Assembly (NCBI GenBank): GCA_003220685.1 | Contig: QHTE01000050.1 | Span: forward strand, 37,119-101,118 | Reading direction: 5' to 3' | Source: Candidatus Rokuibacteriota bacterium | GTDB lineage: Bacteria; Methylomirabilota; Methylomirabilia; Rokubacteriales; CSP1-6 | DNA length: 64,000 bases | Shown here: positions 31,545-41,029 of the stretch, piece by piece | Position numbering within the stretch: the first letter of the stretch is position 1 | Layout: every line of letters starts with the position of its first letter | Notes under the pieces: model-generated | What the model was told of the DNA's origin: nothing | Database searches by the model: none | The model's input: only the letters and a program-made list of their open reading frames with translations | Position numbers and translations under genes: made by a program

Positions 31545-32120
31545 ATGAGGTATTGGAGTGGTGTACTCGCACTGATGGGTGGGCTCCTGGCTGTCGGACC
31601 GGGTCCGGTCGCGGGCCAACCAGCCGCGCCGGCCGCGGCGGCGCCGGCGCCGTCGTCGATCCGGATCGCCTACATCGACGTCCAGCGCGTCCTCGCGCGA
31701 TCATCGGCCGGCGTGGCGGCGCGCGAGCAGCTCGAGCGCGAGAAGTCGGTGATGCAGAAGGAGATGGACGGCAAACGCCAGGAGCTCGAGAAGCTCCGCG
31801 ACGAGCTGGAGAAGAAGGGCCCCCTGATGACGCCCGACGCCCGGCGCGACAAGCAGGAGGCGTTCGAGCGCAAGCGCCGCGACGCCGCGCGCATGATGGA
31901 CGACTTCCAGAAAGAGCTAGAGAAGAAGGAGCAGGCCTTGCTCCAGCGCGTGCTCCAGGAGCTCTCGGGCGTCATCGAGAAGGTCGGCAAGGACAAGGGC
32001 TATTACATGATCGTGGAAAAGCGCGGTGCCTCGGTTCTGTACGCGTCCCCGGACGCCGATCTGACCGACGATATCATTCGCGCGTACGACCAGCAGGCTC
32101 CGGCGAAGAAGACGCCCTGA
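31545..32120 (+). CDS. skp: Periplasmic chaperone Skp/OmpH
   Basis: 191 residues: signal peptide to about 24, an Ala/Pro patch, then [18 protein letters not shown], the OmpH family start. A long charged coiled-coil hairpin follows (about 65-135), then a return strand segment [17 protein letters not shown]. Skp trimers hold unfolded outer-membrane proteins for BamA, encoded just upstream. AGGAGGG lies at a good distance from the ATG. The stop overlaps the lpxD start by one base. Confidence 0.93.
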   Translation: MRYWSGVLALMGGLLAVGPGPVAGQPAAPAAAAPAPSSIRIAYIDVQRVLARSSAGVAAREQLEREKSVMQKEMDGKRQELEKLRDELEKKGPLMTPDARRDKQEAFERKRRDAARMMDDFQKELEKKEQALLQRVLQELSGVIEKVGKDKGYYMIVEKRGASVLYASPDADLTDDIIRAYDQQAPAKKTP

Positions 32121-33205
32121 TGGGAACGCCCGCCGGGTTCACGCTCGGGGAGCTTGCCAAGACCCTCGGCGCGACGCTCGAGGGCGACCCGGGCCGTCGC
32201 GTCACCGGCGTGGCGCCGCTCGACGCGGCCGGACCAGAGCAGATCTCCTTCCTGATCGATGCCCGATATCGCCCGGCCGCCGAGACGTCGCGTGCCGGCG
32301 CCTTGCTCGTCTCCGAGCAGATGTCGGGCCTGGCGGGTCCGCTCCTGCGCTCGAGCGCCCCGCAGCAGGCCCTGATCGCGCTGCTCACGCTGTTCCATCC
32401 CCCCGCGCCGACACCGGCCGGCATCGACCCCTTGGCCATCGTGGCGCGCGATGCGCGCGTGGACCCGAGCGCCTCGATCGGTGCCCTGGCGGTGATCGCC
32501 TCGGGCGCGGTCATAGGGCCGAGGGTCCGGGTGCATCCGCTCGTCTATATCGGGCCGTTCGTCGAGGTGGGCGAGGAGTCGGTGCTCCATCCGCGCGTCG
32601 TTCTGTGCGAAGGGGTGAGGCTCGGGCGCCGTGTGGTCGTCCAGCCCGGCGCCGTCATCGGCGGCGACGGATTCGGCTACGTCTTCGACGGCGGCGGCCA
32701 TCGCAAGATCCCGCAGGTCGGTACCGTCGTGATCGAGGACGACGTGGACATCGGCGCCAACACGACGATCGATCGCGCCATGCTCGGCCGGACGATCGTC
32801 CGCCGCGGGACCAAGATCGACAACCTCGTCCAGGTCGGTCACAACGTCGAGATCGGCGAGCACTCGATCATCGTGGCTCAGGTCGGGATCTCGGGCTCGT
32901 GCCACCTCGGCCGCGGCGTCATCGCGGCGGGCCAGGTCGGGTTCGCGGACCACCTGACGATCGGCGACGGAGCGGTCCTCGGCGCCCAGGCCGGCGTCCA
33001 CGAGGACGTGCCCGCCGGCGAGCGGCGGCTGGGCACGCCGGCGCTGCCGATGCTCCAGGCCAAGCGGCTCTTCGCCTCCCAGAAGCACCTGCCCGACATG
33101 TCTCGCCGTTTGCGCGCCGCCGAGCGCCGTCTCGAGCAGCTCGAGAGCCGCCTCGGGATCGCGCGATCGAAGACCGGCGAGTCGGGAACGGCTGATGAGC
33201 GCTGA
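32120..33205 (+). CDS. lpxD: UDP-3-O-acylglucosamine N-acyltransferase
   Basis: 361 residues. The N-terminal uridine-binding domain (about 1-100, [16 protein letters not shown]) is followed by a left-handed beta-helix of hexapeptide repeats. The catalytic His is His241 in [30 protein letters not shown] is a strong LpxD marker. It transfers the second acyl chain in lipid A synthesis. The C-terminus is a helical coil. ATG at the TGATG junction with skp; 11-base overlap with lpxA. Confidence 0.96.
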   Translation: MGTPAGFTLGELAKTLGATLEGDPGRRVTGVAPLDAAGPEQISFLIDARYRPAAETSRAGALLVSEQMSGLAGPLLRSSAPQQALIALLTLFHPPAPTPAGIDPLAIVARDARVDPSASIGALAVIASGAVIGPRVRVHPLVYIGPFVEVGEESVLHPRVVLCEGVRLGRRVVVQPGAVIGGDGFGYVFDGGGHRKIPQVGTVVIEDDVDIGANTTIDRAMLGRTIVRRGTKIDNLVQVGHNVEIGEHSIIVAQVGISGSCHLGRGVIAAGQVGFADHLTIGDGAVLGAQAGVHEDVPAGERRLGTPALPMLQAKRLFASQKHLPDMSRRLRAAERRLEQLESRLGIARSKTGESGTADER

Positions 33206-34037
33206 CGGTATCCACCCGACTGCCGTCGTCGACCCGAAGGCGATCGTCGCCCCGAGCGCCAAGGTCGGCGCGTTCTCGGTCATCGGCCCCGAGGTGACGA
33301 TCGCCGCCGACGCCGAGATCGGTCACCATTGTGTGCTGGAGGGCCGCGTCGAGATCGGCGAGCGCGCCAGGATCGGCCACGGAACGGTCCTGGGCGGAAG
33401 GCCGCAGGATCTCAAGTTCAAGGACGGCACCCCGTCCGGCGTTCGGGTTGGCGCCGACACCGCCATCCGCGAGTACGTGACGGTGCACCGCGCGACCCGC
33501 GCCGAAGAATGGACCGAGATCGGCTCGGGCTGCCTCATCATGGCAATGAGCCACGTGGCCCACGATTGTCGGCTCGGCGACGGGGTCATCGTCATCAACT
33601 ACGCGGGCATCACGGGACACTGCCAGATCGGCGAGCGCGCCACCATCGGCGGCCTCGTCGGCATGGTGCCGTTCACCCGGATCGGTGTCTATGCCTACGT
33701 CGGCGGGTGCTCGAAGGTGGTCCACGATGTCCCGCCGTTCGTGCTCGTCGACGGCAACCCGGCCGGCGCCCACGCCATCAATGTGGTGGGCCTCAGACGC
33801 GCGGGCATGAAGCCGGCGGATCGCCGTCTCCTGCAGGACGCGTTCCGGCTGCTCTACCGGAGCGGGCTCGCGACGCCGCGGGCGGTGGAGCGGATCCGTG
33901 AGGAGCTGCCGGTCTCGGGCCCCGTCGCGGAGCTGCTCGAATTCATCGCGGGGTCGCGGCGGGGTATCTGCGGCCCGGCGCAACCGGGGACGTCGGCGGT
34001 GGACGCGCTGCCGAGCCCTGAAAGCGAGCCGGTCTGA
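33195..34037 (+). CDS. lpxA: UDP-N-acetylglucosamine acyltransferase LpxA
   Basis: 280 residues with a left-handed beta-helix (about 5-190) and a C-terminal helical domain. Catalytic His123 lies in MSHVAHDC, aligned to E. coli His125. GGRPQDLKF and VGGCSKV are family motifs. The pair that is His160-Gln161 in E. coli, next to the nucleotide site, reads Val158-Pro159 here, an unusual change. The tail after about 262 is longer than typical. First step of lipid A synthesis. fabZ, often between lpxD and lpxA, is absent. Confidence 0.95.
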   Translation: MSADGIHPTAVVDPKAIVAPSAKVGAFSVIGPEVTIAADAEIGHHCVLEGRVEIGERARIGHGTVLGGRPQDLKFKDGTPSGVRVGADTAIREYVTVHRATRAEEWTEIGSGCLIMAMSHVAHDCRLGDGVIVINYAGITGHCQIGERATIGGLVGMVPFTRIGVYAYVGGCSKVVHDVPPFVLVDGNPAGAHAINVVGLRRAGMKPADRRLLQDAFRLLYRSGLATPRAVERIREELPVSGPVAELLEFIAGSRRGICGPAQPGTSAVDALPSPESEPV

Positions 34038-35074
34038 TGGCGGTACGAGCGGGGGACGAGCGTAGGCTGCGTGCCGGCGTCGTGGGCGCGGGCCACATGG
34101 GGCAGTACCACATGCTCGCGTACGCCGAGCTGTGGGACATCGACCTGATCGGTGTCGTCGACGTCGACCGCGAGCGCGCCAAGCAGGTCGCCGCCTATTA
34201 CGACACGCAGGCGCTGTCCGACCATCGCGAGCTGATCGGGAAGGTCGATCTGGCGAGCGTGGCCGTGCCGACCGAGCAGCATTTCCAGGTCACCGCCGAT
34301 CTCCTGGAAGCCGGCATCGGTGTCCTCGTCGAGAAGCCGATCACGCCCACGCTCGAGGAGGCGCGCGAGCTGTTCGCGATCGCCCGCCGGACCGGCACCG
34401 TGCTCCACGTCGGCCACGTCGAGCGCTTCAACGGCGCGGTGCAGGAGCTGGCGAAGATCGTGGAGCGTCCGATCCTCATCGAGTCGCGGCGTCTGGGGCC
34501 CTTCGTCCCGCGAGTCCAGAAGGACAGCGTGGTGATGGACCTGATGATCCACGACCTCGACATCGTGCTGGGGTTGGTCGACTCGCCGCCGCGGCGCCTG
34601 GTCGCGATGGGCTCGTCGGTCCACTCGGCCGCGACCGACATCGCCAACGTGCAGATCGGCTTCGAGTCCGGCACGATCGCGCTCATCACCGCCAGCCGCG
34701 CGACCGAGGAGAAGATTCGCGTGCTCTCGATCACGCAGCCGGACGCCTACGTCGTCCTGGACTACTCCGAGCAAGACATCCGGATCCACCGCCGCGCCGC
34801 GCAGGAATACACGCTCAACCGGGAGTCGATCCGCTATCGGCGCGCTTCTTTCGTCGAGCACGTGCAGGTTCACAAGGACAATCCGCTCAAGCTCGAGGTC
34901 CTCCACCTGGCCCGGGCCGTCCGGCGTGCGCGCGCGGGCGAGCAGGTCGTCCTGGCCGAGACCGAGGACGTACGCTCGCTCGCCATGGCGCTCGAGATCG
35001 AGCGAATGATCCGGGATGGCCGCTGCGAGACGGCCTACTCGACCAACCCGCCGTGGAGCGCTCCCTCGGCTTGA
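34037..35074 (+). CDS. Gfo/Idh/MocA family NAD-dependent oxidoreductase
   Basis: 345 residues: Rossmann motif GVVGAGHMGQYH near the start, the EKP signature at 99-101 (VLVEKPITPTLEEA), and GHVERFNGAV further on. It sits between lpxA and lpxI. GnnA, which oxidises UDP-GlcNAc at C3 for 3-amino lipid A in Acidithiobacillus and Leptospira, is a Gfo/Idh protein encoded beside lpxA. Its aminotransferase partner GnnB is not found here, so that role is only possible. Many other genomes carry an uncharacterised Gfo/Idh gene at this place. Start ATG overlaps the lpxA stop. Confidence 0.85.
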   Translation: MAVRAGDERRLRAGVVGAGHMGQYHMLAYAELWDIDLIGVVDVDRERAKQVAAYYDTQALSDHRELIGKVDLASVAVPTEQHFQVTADLLEAGIGVLVEKPITPTLEEARELFAIARRTGTVLHVGHVERFNGAVQELAKIVERPILIESRRLGPFVPRVQKDSVVMDLMIHDLDIVLGLVDSPPRRLVAMGSSVHSAATDIANVQIGFESGTIALITASRATEEKIRVLSITQPDAYVVLDYSEQDIRIHRRAAQEYTLNRESIRYRRASFVEHVQVHKDNPLKLEVLHLARAVRRARAGEQVVLAETEDVRSLAMALEIERMIRDGRCETAYSTNPPWSAPSA

Positions 35075-35853
35075 TATGCGGCGCCGGCGTGCTGCCGGCG
35101 CGCATGGCCGGCGAGGCGCGGCGCCACGGGTGGCGCGTGGTCGCGTTCACCTTCGGGGACGCGCCCGGCGTGAGCGATCAGGCCGACCGCACGTTCCCGA
35201 GCCGCATCGACCAGGCAGGCGCCGTGCTGGCGGCCCTCCAGGCCGAGGGCGTCGCCTCCGTCCTCTTCTCCGGCAAGTTCTGGAAGACGGATCTGCTCGA
35301 CGAGCGTCATCTGGACGCCAAGCTCACCGCGATGAAGGCTGAAGCCGGCGCGATGACCGACACCAACATCGTGCAGATCGTGGTGACGACGCTCGGCCAG
35401 ATGGGCATCGAGCTCCTCGACCAGCGGCCCTTCCTCGGCGACTGGATCGGACGGAGCGGCTGCTGGTCGCGCCGCGCTCCGACCGACGCCGAGTGGGCGG
35501 ACGTGCGGCGGGGTCTCAGCGTCGCGCGCCTGGTGGCCGACGCCGGTATCGGCCAGGCGGTCGTGATCAAGCACGGCGCCGTCACCGCGGTCGAGGCGAC
35601 CGAAGGGACGACCGAGACGATTCGCCGAGGCCTCGCCCAGGCGGGGGCCGGCGCCGTGGTCGTGAAGGCGGCGGCGCGCGAGCACGACTATCGCTTCGAC
35701 ACGCCCGGCGTCGGCCCGGAGACGATCGAGGCGGCGGCGGCCGGCGGGGCGACGGTCCTGGCGGTCGAAGCCGGACGCGTGCTCGTGCTGGACCGCGACG
35801 AGTGCTTGTGCATCGCGAACGGCGCCGGCATGGCGCTGGTCGGTGTCGAGTGA
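35053..35853 (+). CDS. lpxI: UDP-2,3-diacylglucosamine diphosphatase LpxI
   Basis: 266 residues of the LpxI type, the LpxH replacement found in many non-gamma-proteobacteria. GLICGAGVLPARMAGEARRHGW at the N-terminus, then TDTNIVQIV, and VVKAAAREHDYRFDTPGVGPET near the end. It cleaves UDP-2,3-diacylglucosamine to lipid X. The GTG at 35053 preserves the conserved N-terminal strand and overlaps the oxidoreductase by 22 bases. No lpxH is seen. Confidence 0.93.
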   Translation: MERSLGLICGAGVLPARMAGEARRHGWRVVAFTFGDAPGVSDQADRTFPSRIDQAGAVLAALQAEGVASVLFSGKFWKTDLLDERHLDAKLTAMKAEAGAMTDTNIVQIVVTTLGQMGIELLDQRPFLGDWIGRSGCWSRRAPTDAEWADVRRGLSVARLVADAGIGQAVVIKHGAVTAVEATEGTTETIRRGLAQAGAGAVVVKAAAREHDYRFDTPGVGPETIEAAAAGGATVLAVEAGRVLVLDRDECLCIANGAGMALVGVE

Positions 35854-37001
35854 CGGGGGCGAGCTCGCGGGCCGTGATGCTCGTCGCCGGAGAGGCCTCC
35901 GGCGACCTCCACGGCGCCGCGCTGTGCCGTGCGCTGCGCGAGCTGGACCCGCGCTGCCGGCTCTTCGGAATGGGCGGAGCGCGGATGGCCGCGGAGGGGA
36001 TGGACGTCCTGATCGACGTGACCGCGAAGGCCGTCACCGGTGGCAGCGAAGCCTTCGGCCATGTGCCGCGCCTCTACCGCGCCTACCGCGAGCTCCGTGC
36101 GGTGCTCGAGAGCGCCGACCGGCCCTCGGTCCTCGTGCTGATCGACTTCCCGGAGTTCAACCTGCGTCTGGCGCGCGCGGCGCGGCGGGTCGGCGTCCCG
36201 GTCGTGTACTTCATTCCGCCCCAGGTGTGGGCGTGGCGCGGCTGGCGCGTGAAGACGATCCGGCAGGTCGTCTCGCTCGTGCTCGCGGTGTTTCCGTTCG
36301 AGGCGCCCCTCTATCGACGGGCCGGCGTGCCGGTGGAGTTCGTCGGGCATCCGCTGCTCGATCAGCTGCACGCGGTGCCGACGCGCGAGGTGGCACGCCG
36401 CCGGCTCGGGATCGCCGACCGCACGGCCGTGGTCGCGCTGCTGCCGGGCAGTCGGCGTCAGGAGATCGTGCGCATGCTGCCGGCGATGCGCGACGCCGCC
36501 GCGGAGATCGCGAGCGCGGCGCCCGGCACACGCTTCGTGCTCGGCCTGGCGCCGACGATCGAGCGAGCGCTGGTCGCTCGGCACCTCGCGGGCGGGCCCG
36601 CCGTGGACATCGTCGAGAACCAGACCCACGACGTCATCCGCGCCGCCGATCTGGCGCTGGTGACGTCCGGCACGGTCACGCTCGAGGCGGCGCTGCTGGG
36701 CACGCCGATGGTCGTCTGCTACCGGCTCTCGCTCGCGAGCGAGCTGATGGTGCGTTTGCTGATCCGGGTGCCGTGGGTGAGCCTCGCCAACCTCACGCTC
36801 GGACGCGCCGTCGTGCCGGAGCTCTATCGGCACACGATGATGAAAGCTCGACTGGCCCGCGAGGCGCTGCGGCTCCTGACCGATGCCGGCGCCCGCGAGA
36901 CGCAGCGCGCGGCGTTCGGCGAGCTCGCCGGGCAGCTCGGCGAGCCGGGCGTGGCGATGCGCGCGGCGCGGCTCGTCCTCGCCCAGGCGGGTGCCGCGTG
37001 A
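35850..37001 (+). CDS. lpxB: Lipid A disaccharide synthase LpxB
   Basis: 383-residue GT19 glycosyltransferase. GEASGDLHGAAL at the start, YFIPPQVWAWRGWRVKTI in the middle, LLPGSRRQEI and TSGTVTLEAALLGTPMVVCYR in the C-terminal half are all diagnostic. It joins lipid X to UDP-diacylglucosamine, peripheral to the inner membrane. GTGA overlap with lpxI. Confidence 0.96.
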   Translation: MTGASSRAVMLVAGEASGDLHGAALCRALRELDPRCRLFGMGGARMAAEGMDVLIDVTAKAVTGGSEAFGHVPRLYRAYRELRAVLESADRPSVLVLIDFPEFNLRLARAARRVGVPVVYFIPPQVWAWRGWRVKTIRQVVSLVLAVFPFEAPLYRRAGVPVEFVGHPLLDQLHAVPTREVARRRLGIADRTAVVALLPGSRRQEIVRMLPAMRDAAAEIASAAPGTRFVLGLAPTIERALVARHLAGGPAVDIVENQTHDVIRAADLALVTSGTVTLEAALLGTPMVVCYRLSLASELMVRLLIRVPWVSLANLTLGRAVVPELYRHTMMKARLAREALRLLTDAGARETQRAAFGELAGQLGEPGVAMRAARLVLAQAGAA

Positions 37002-37663
37002 TCGCGCCGCGGCCCCTGCTGGCCCTCACGCCGCCGCTCGCCGCGGGGCTCGTTCGGCTCCTCGGTCCGACCTTGCGACTCCGCGCGGAGGGCGTCGAGG
37101 CGCTGACGCCGAGCTGGACGGCCGCACGCCCGCTGATCTACTGCGTCTGGCACGGCCGGATCCTCATGGTGCCCTGGCTCAACGCGCGCCTGCGCCGGAG
37201 CCACGGCGCCCGTACGGTCAGCGTGCTGGCGAGCCGCTCGCGCGACGGCGGTCTGATCGCGGACTACGCGCGCCGCTTCGGCCTCGACGTGGTGCGGGGC
37301 TCGTCGTCGCGCGGTGGTGCCGGAGCGCTGCGGGCACTCGTCGCGGTGGTCCGGGCCGGACGCGACGTCGCGCTGGCGCCCGACGGGCCGCGCGGGCCGC
37401 GCGGTCAGCTCGGATCCGGCGTCGTCGCCCTCGCCGCGCTCACGGGCGCGCCGGTGGTCCCGCTCGGATTCGCCGCGCGTCCGGCGTGGCGCCTGGCGAC
37501 CTGGGACGAATTCCAGATTCCGTCGCCGTTCGCGCGCGCGGCGCTGGTGTTCGGCGCCGTGACGTCGATTGCCCGCGACGCCGACCGCGAGCGCGCCCGC
37601 AAGGAGATCGAGCGGAGCCTCGAGGAGGCCACGGCCGCCGCCGACCGGCTCGTGAGCGCCTGA
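36998..37663 (+). CDS. DUF374 lysophospholipid acyltransferase-like protein (LpxJ-type)
   Basis: 221 residues of the DUF374 family. The acyltransferase elements are VWHGRILMVP (the HX4D-equivalent region), SRSRDGGLIA, VRGSSSRGG and PDGPRGPRG. In Helicobacter and relatives a DUF374 enzyme, LpxJ, is a secondary lipid A acyltransferase. Here the gene lies between lpxB and waaA, and no LpxL/LpxM homologue is in the cluster, so an LpxJ-like role is a reasonable inference. It overlaps both neighbours. Confidence 0.85.
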   Translation: MIAPRPLLALTPPLAAGLVRLLGPTLRLRAEGVEALTPSWTAARPLIYCVWHGRILMVPWLNARLRRSHGARTVSVLASRSRDGGLIADYARRFGLDVVRGSSSRGGAGALRALVAVVRAGRDVALAPDGPRGPRGQLGSGVVALAALTGAPVVPLGFAARPAWRLATWDEFQIPSPFARAALVFGAVTSIARDADRERARKEIERSLEEATAAADRLVSA

Positions 37664-38961
37664 TGTACGCCCTCTACACTGCCCTCGCCACGATCGGGCT
37701 GGTCGCGCTCTGGCTGCCGGTCGCGCTGCTGAGGCGACTCACGCGCGGCGTGCCGATCAACGCGCGGGCGCGCCTGGCGCGAGAGAAGACGAACCCCGCG
37801 GGCAGCACGTCGGGCTGGGTGCACGCGGTGTCCGTGGGCGAAGCGATCGCCGCCGCGCCCCTCGTCGAGGGACTGCGCCGCCTGCACCCGGAGCTGCCGC
37901 TCGTCATGACGACGGTGACGAGCACCGGCGCCCAGATCGTGCGCGAGCGATTCGCCGCGCTCGCGACGCATCGATTCTTCCCGCTCGATCTGCCCTCGGT
38001 CACGCGCCGAGCCGTCGCGGCGATCAACCCGGCGTTCCTGATCTGCATGGAGACCGAGCTCTGGCCGAACACCTTGCGGACGCTGGCGGCGCGCGGCGTG
38101 CCGGTGATGATCGCCAACGGGCGGATCTCCGACCGCTCGTATCGCCGGTACCGTCTGGTGCGGCGCTTCATGACGTCGATCCTCGCCGACGTCCGCGTCT
38201 TCGCCATGCAATCGGACGAGGATGCGCGGCGGATCATCACGCTCGGCGCCCAGCCGGAGCGGGTCGTCGTCACCGGCAACATCAAGGTCGACGCGACCGC
38301 CGCCGACCCTCCGGGCTCGGGCGATCTCTGGCGCCGCCTGCTGGCCCTCGCTCCGGGCCGGCGCGTGTGGGTCGCCGGGAGCACCCACGCGGGCGAGGAG
38401 GCGCTCGTGCTGGACGCCCACCGCGCCGCGCTCGCCGAATGTCCCGAGCTGGTCCTCGTGATCGCGCCGCGACATCCGGAGCGAACGCGCGAGGTGCGCG
38501 CACTCGTGGACCGGCGCGGCTGGCCCTCGGTGCGCCGCAGCGAGCTCCCGGCCGCGGCCACCGCCGCCAGCGCGCAGGTTGCGCCGATCGTCGTCCTCGA
38601 TACCGTCGGTGAGCTCGCGATGCTCTACGCGGTCGCCGACGTGGTGTTCGTGGGCGGAAGCCTGGTGCCCGTGGGGGGGCACAACGTGCTCGAGGCCGCC
38701 CAGCGCCGCAAGCCGGTGCTGATCGGGCCGTACACCGGGAACTTCCGCGAGTCGGTCGGGCTGCTCGAGTCGGCCGGCGCCGCGCTCGTCGTCCGCGACG
38801 CGTCCGAGCTGTCGCGCGGGCTCCGGCGGCTCCTCGCCGACGGGGACCTTCGCCTGAAGCTGGGCGACGCCGGCTACGAGGCGGTCGCCTCGCGCCACGG
38901 CGCGGTGCGCGAGACGCTCGATCTGGTCGGGCGCTATCTCTATCCGGGAGCCCACGCGTGA
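37663..38961 (+). CDS. waaA: 3-deoxy-D-manno-octulosonic acid transferase
   Basis: 432-residue GT30 enzyme. One N-terminal membrane anchor (about 2-24), then VSVGEAIAA with the catalytic-type Glu60, TTVTSTGAQ, CMETELWPNTL, FVGGSLVPVGGHNVLE and GPYTGNFRESV. It adds one or more Kdo residues to lipid IVA at the inner membrane; the number cannot be told. ATG in the TGATG overlap. Confidence 0.95.
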   Translation: MYALYTALATIGLVALWLPVALLRRLTRGVPINARARLAREKTNPAGSTSGWVHAVSVGEAIAAAPLVEGLRRLHPELPLVMTTVTSTGAQIVRERFAALATHRFFPLDLPSVTRRAVAAINPAFLICMETELWPNTLRTLAARGVPVMIANGRISDRSYRRYRLVRRFMTSILADVRVFAMQSDEDARRIITLGAQPERVVVTGNIKVDATAADPPGSGDLWRRLLALAPGRRVWVAGSTHAGEEALVLDAHRAALAECPELVLVIAPRHPERTREVRALVDRRGWPSVRRSELPAAATAASAQVAPIVVLDTVGELAMLYAVADVVFVGGSLVPVGGHNVLEAAQRRKPVLIGPYTGNFRESVGLLESAGAALVVRDASELSRGLRRLLADGDLRLKLGDAGYEAVASRHGAVRETLDLVGRYLYPGAHA

Positions 38962-40040
38962 AGTCGCGCGAGCGCTTCGTCCGCGGCTGGGAGGAAGGCT
39001 TCGCCACGGGACCGGCGCGCATGCTCGCGGTCGCCGGCGGCGGCTACCGCGGCCTCCTCGGCGCTCGCGAATGGCTCTACGGGCGCGGCGTGCTGAAGTC
39101 CCGCGCGCTGCCGTGTCGCGTGGTCTCCATCGGTAACCTGACCGTCGGCGGCACGGGCAAGACACCGGCCGTCGAGGTGGCCGTCCAGTCGCTGACGACG
39201 CTCGGTCATCGGCCGGCGGTCGTGAGCCGTGGCTACGGGCGCAGCACGCGCGGCGTCCAGATCGTCGCCGACGCGGCGTCGATCCGGCTCGACCCCGAGG
39301 AGTCGGGCGACGAGCCCTTTTTGCTCGCGCGCCGGCTGCCGGGCATCCCCGTCGTGGTGGGCTCGAACCGCCACGACGCCGCGCGTGTTGCGATCGAGCG
39401 ATTCGGCGTGACCGCGATCGTCCTCGACGACGGATTCCAGCATCGGACCCTGAAGAAGGATCTGGAGATCGTGATGGCGCGTGCGCGCCGGCCGTGGGGC
39501 AACGGGCACCTGCTTCCGGCCGGCCCGCTCCGCGAGCCGCTCGCTGCGCTCTCGAGGGCGGACCTCGTCGTCGCCACGGGCGCCCTCGACCTCGGCGACG
39601 CGCGCGAGGTGGTGGACGCCGTGGACGAGCACGCACCGAGAGTGCCGGTCGTCACGGCCACCCTGGCGCCCGCCGAGTGCTGGGAGTCCGGCCGCATGCG
39701 CTCGGTGCGGATCACCGACCTCGCCGGAAAGCGCGTGGCGGCGTTCGCGGGGATCGCGGCGCCCGCGGCCTTCGCGGAGACCCTCCGGGGCAGCGGCGTG
39801 GTGGTGGAGGAGATGTCGGCGTTCGCCGACCACCACTGGTACTCGTCCGACGACCTCGCCCGCCTCGACGCGCGCGCCGCCGAGCTGGGGGTCGAGGCGC
39901 TCATCACGACCGAGAAGGACTGGGTCCGCCTCCGGCGGCTGCGGCTTCCGGGCCGCCCGCTCTACGTGCTGAGCATCCGGCTCGTCGTCCAGACCGGAGA
40001 GCCCGCGTGGCGTCAGGCCTTCCGGCGTGCGTGCCCGTGA
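38958..40040 (+). CDS. lpxK: Tetraacyldisaccharide 4'-kinase
   Basis: 360 residues. P-loop SIGNLTVGGTGKTP at 57-70, then VVSRGYGRST, VVGSNRHDAA, VLDDGFQHRTL and LITTEKDWVRL. It phosphorylates the lipid A disaccharide at the 4' position, associated with the inner membrane. GTG start with GTGA overlap to waaA. Placing lpxK after waaA is common. Confidence 0.95.
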   Translation: MKSRERFVRGWEEGFATGPARMLAVAGGGYRGLLGAREWLYGRGVLKSRALPCRVVSIGNLTVGGTGKTPAVEVAVQSLTTLGHRPAVVSRGYGRSTRGVQIVADAASIRLDPEESGDEPFLLARRLPGIPVVVGSNRHDAARVAIERFGVTAIVLDDGFQHRTLKKDLEIVMARARRPWGNGHLLPAGPLREPLAALSRADLVVATGALDLGDAREVVDAVDEHAPRVPVVTATLAPAECWESGRMRSVRITDLAGKRVAAFAGIAAPAAFAETLRGSGVVVEEMSAFADHHWYSSDDLARLDARAAELGVEALITTEKDWVRLRRLRLPGRPLYVLSIRLVVQTGEPAWRQAFRRACP

Positions 40041-41029
40041 AGATCGCCGTCCGCCTGCCGAACTGGCTCGGCGACACGGTGATGGCCGTGCCGGCGCTCA
40101 GCGCGCTGCGCCAGACGTTTCCCGACGCGCAGGTGCTGCTCGCCGGCCCCTGGGTCGCCCTCCTCGCGGGGCAGGGGCTCGGCGATGTGCTCGTGGCGTA
40201 TCCGCGCGCGTGGAGCGCGAGGCTCCGCGCCGCCGACACGGTCCGGAGCTTCGCGGGTGACACCGTGGTGCTGTTCCCGAACTCGTTCGAGGCGGCGGCG
40301 ACTGCGATGTACTGGCGCGGCCGGCGTCGCATCGGCTTCGCCGGCGACGGTCGGCGCTGGCTCCTCACCGATGCGCCGCCGCTGCCGGAGCCTCGACTGC
40401 ATCAAGTGGACGAATACCTGCGCCTCGTCGGCGTCCTCGGAGCGCTCGCGACCGTGCGCGAGCCGCGCCTGACGCCGCCCGAGCCGTACGGCGATGGTCG
40501 GCAGCGCGCCCGCGATCTCCTGCTCCAGAACGGCGCGCCGGAAGGAAAGCCGATGGTCGGCGTGCATCTCGGCGCGGCCCACGGGCCCGCGAAGGTCTGG
40601 GTCCGTGAACGGATCGTCGAGTTCTGCCGGCTCGGGCCCTCGCTCGGCGTGATCCCCGTGCTGCTCGGGGCGCCGTCGGACGAGCCGGCGGCCGCGGCGG
40701 TGGTACAGGAGGCTCCGACGGTGAGTCTCGTCGGGCGAGACAGTCCCGATCTCCTCCCGTCGGTGCTCGCGGAGATGGCCGTGCTGGTGTGCGGCGACAC
40801 GGGCGTCGCGCACCTGGCCGCCGCGCTCGGCACCCCGGTCGTCACGCTGTTCGGGCCGACCGATCCAGCGCTGAGCGCGCCGCGCGGCCGGGTGGCCGTC
40901 GTGCGCCACGCCGTACCGTGCGCGCCGTGCTTCTATCGCGCGTGTCCAATCGATCACCCGTGCATGCGGGGGATCTCGGCCGCCGAGGTGGGCGAGCGCG
41001 TCGCGGCGCTCCTGGCAGGCGACTCGTGA
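40037..41029 (+). CDS. waaF: LPS heptosyltransferase II-type (GT9)
   Basis: 330-residue GT9 enzyme beginning VKIAVRLPNWLGDTVMAVPAL, the WaaF hallmark. GVHLGAAHGPAKVW marks the nucleotide-binding half, then [19 protein letters not shown] and GPTDP. The C-terminal cysteine cluster (VPCAPCFYRACPIDHPC) is typical of heptosyltransferases of this type. It would add the second L,D- or D,D-heptose from ADP-heptose. GTGA overlaps at both ends. Confidence 0.92.
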   Translation: MKIAVRLPNWLGDTVMAVPALSALRQTFPDAQVLLAGPWVALLAGQGLGDVLVAYPRAWSARLRAADTVRSFAGDTVVLFPNSFEAAATAMYWRGRRRIGFAGDGRRWLLTDAPPLPEPRLHQVDEYLRLVGVLGALATVREPRLTPPEPYGDGRQRARDLLLQNGAPEGKPMVGVHLGAAHGPAKVWVRERIVEFCRLGPSLGVIPVLLGAPSDEPAAAAVVQEAPTVSLVGRDSPDLLPSVLAEMAVLVCGDTGVAHLAAALGTPVVTLFGPTDPALSAPRGRVAVVRHAVPCAPCFYRACPIDHPCMRGISAAEVGERVAALLAGDS

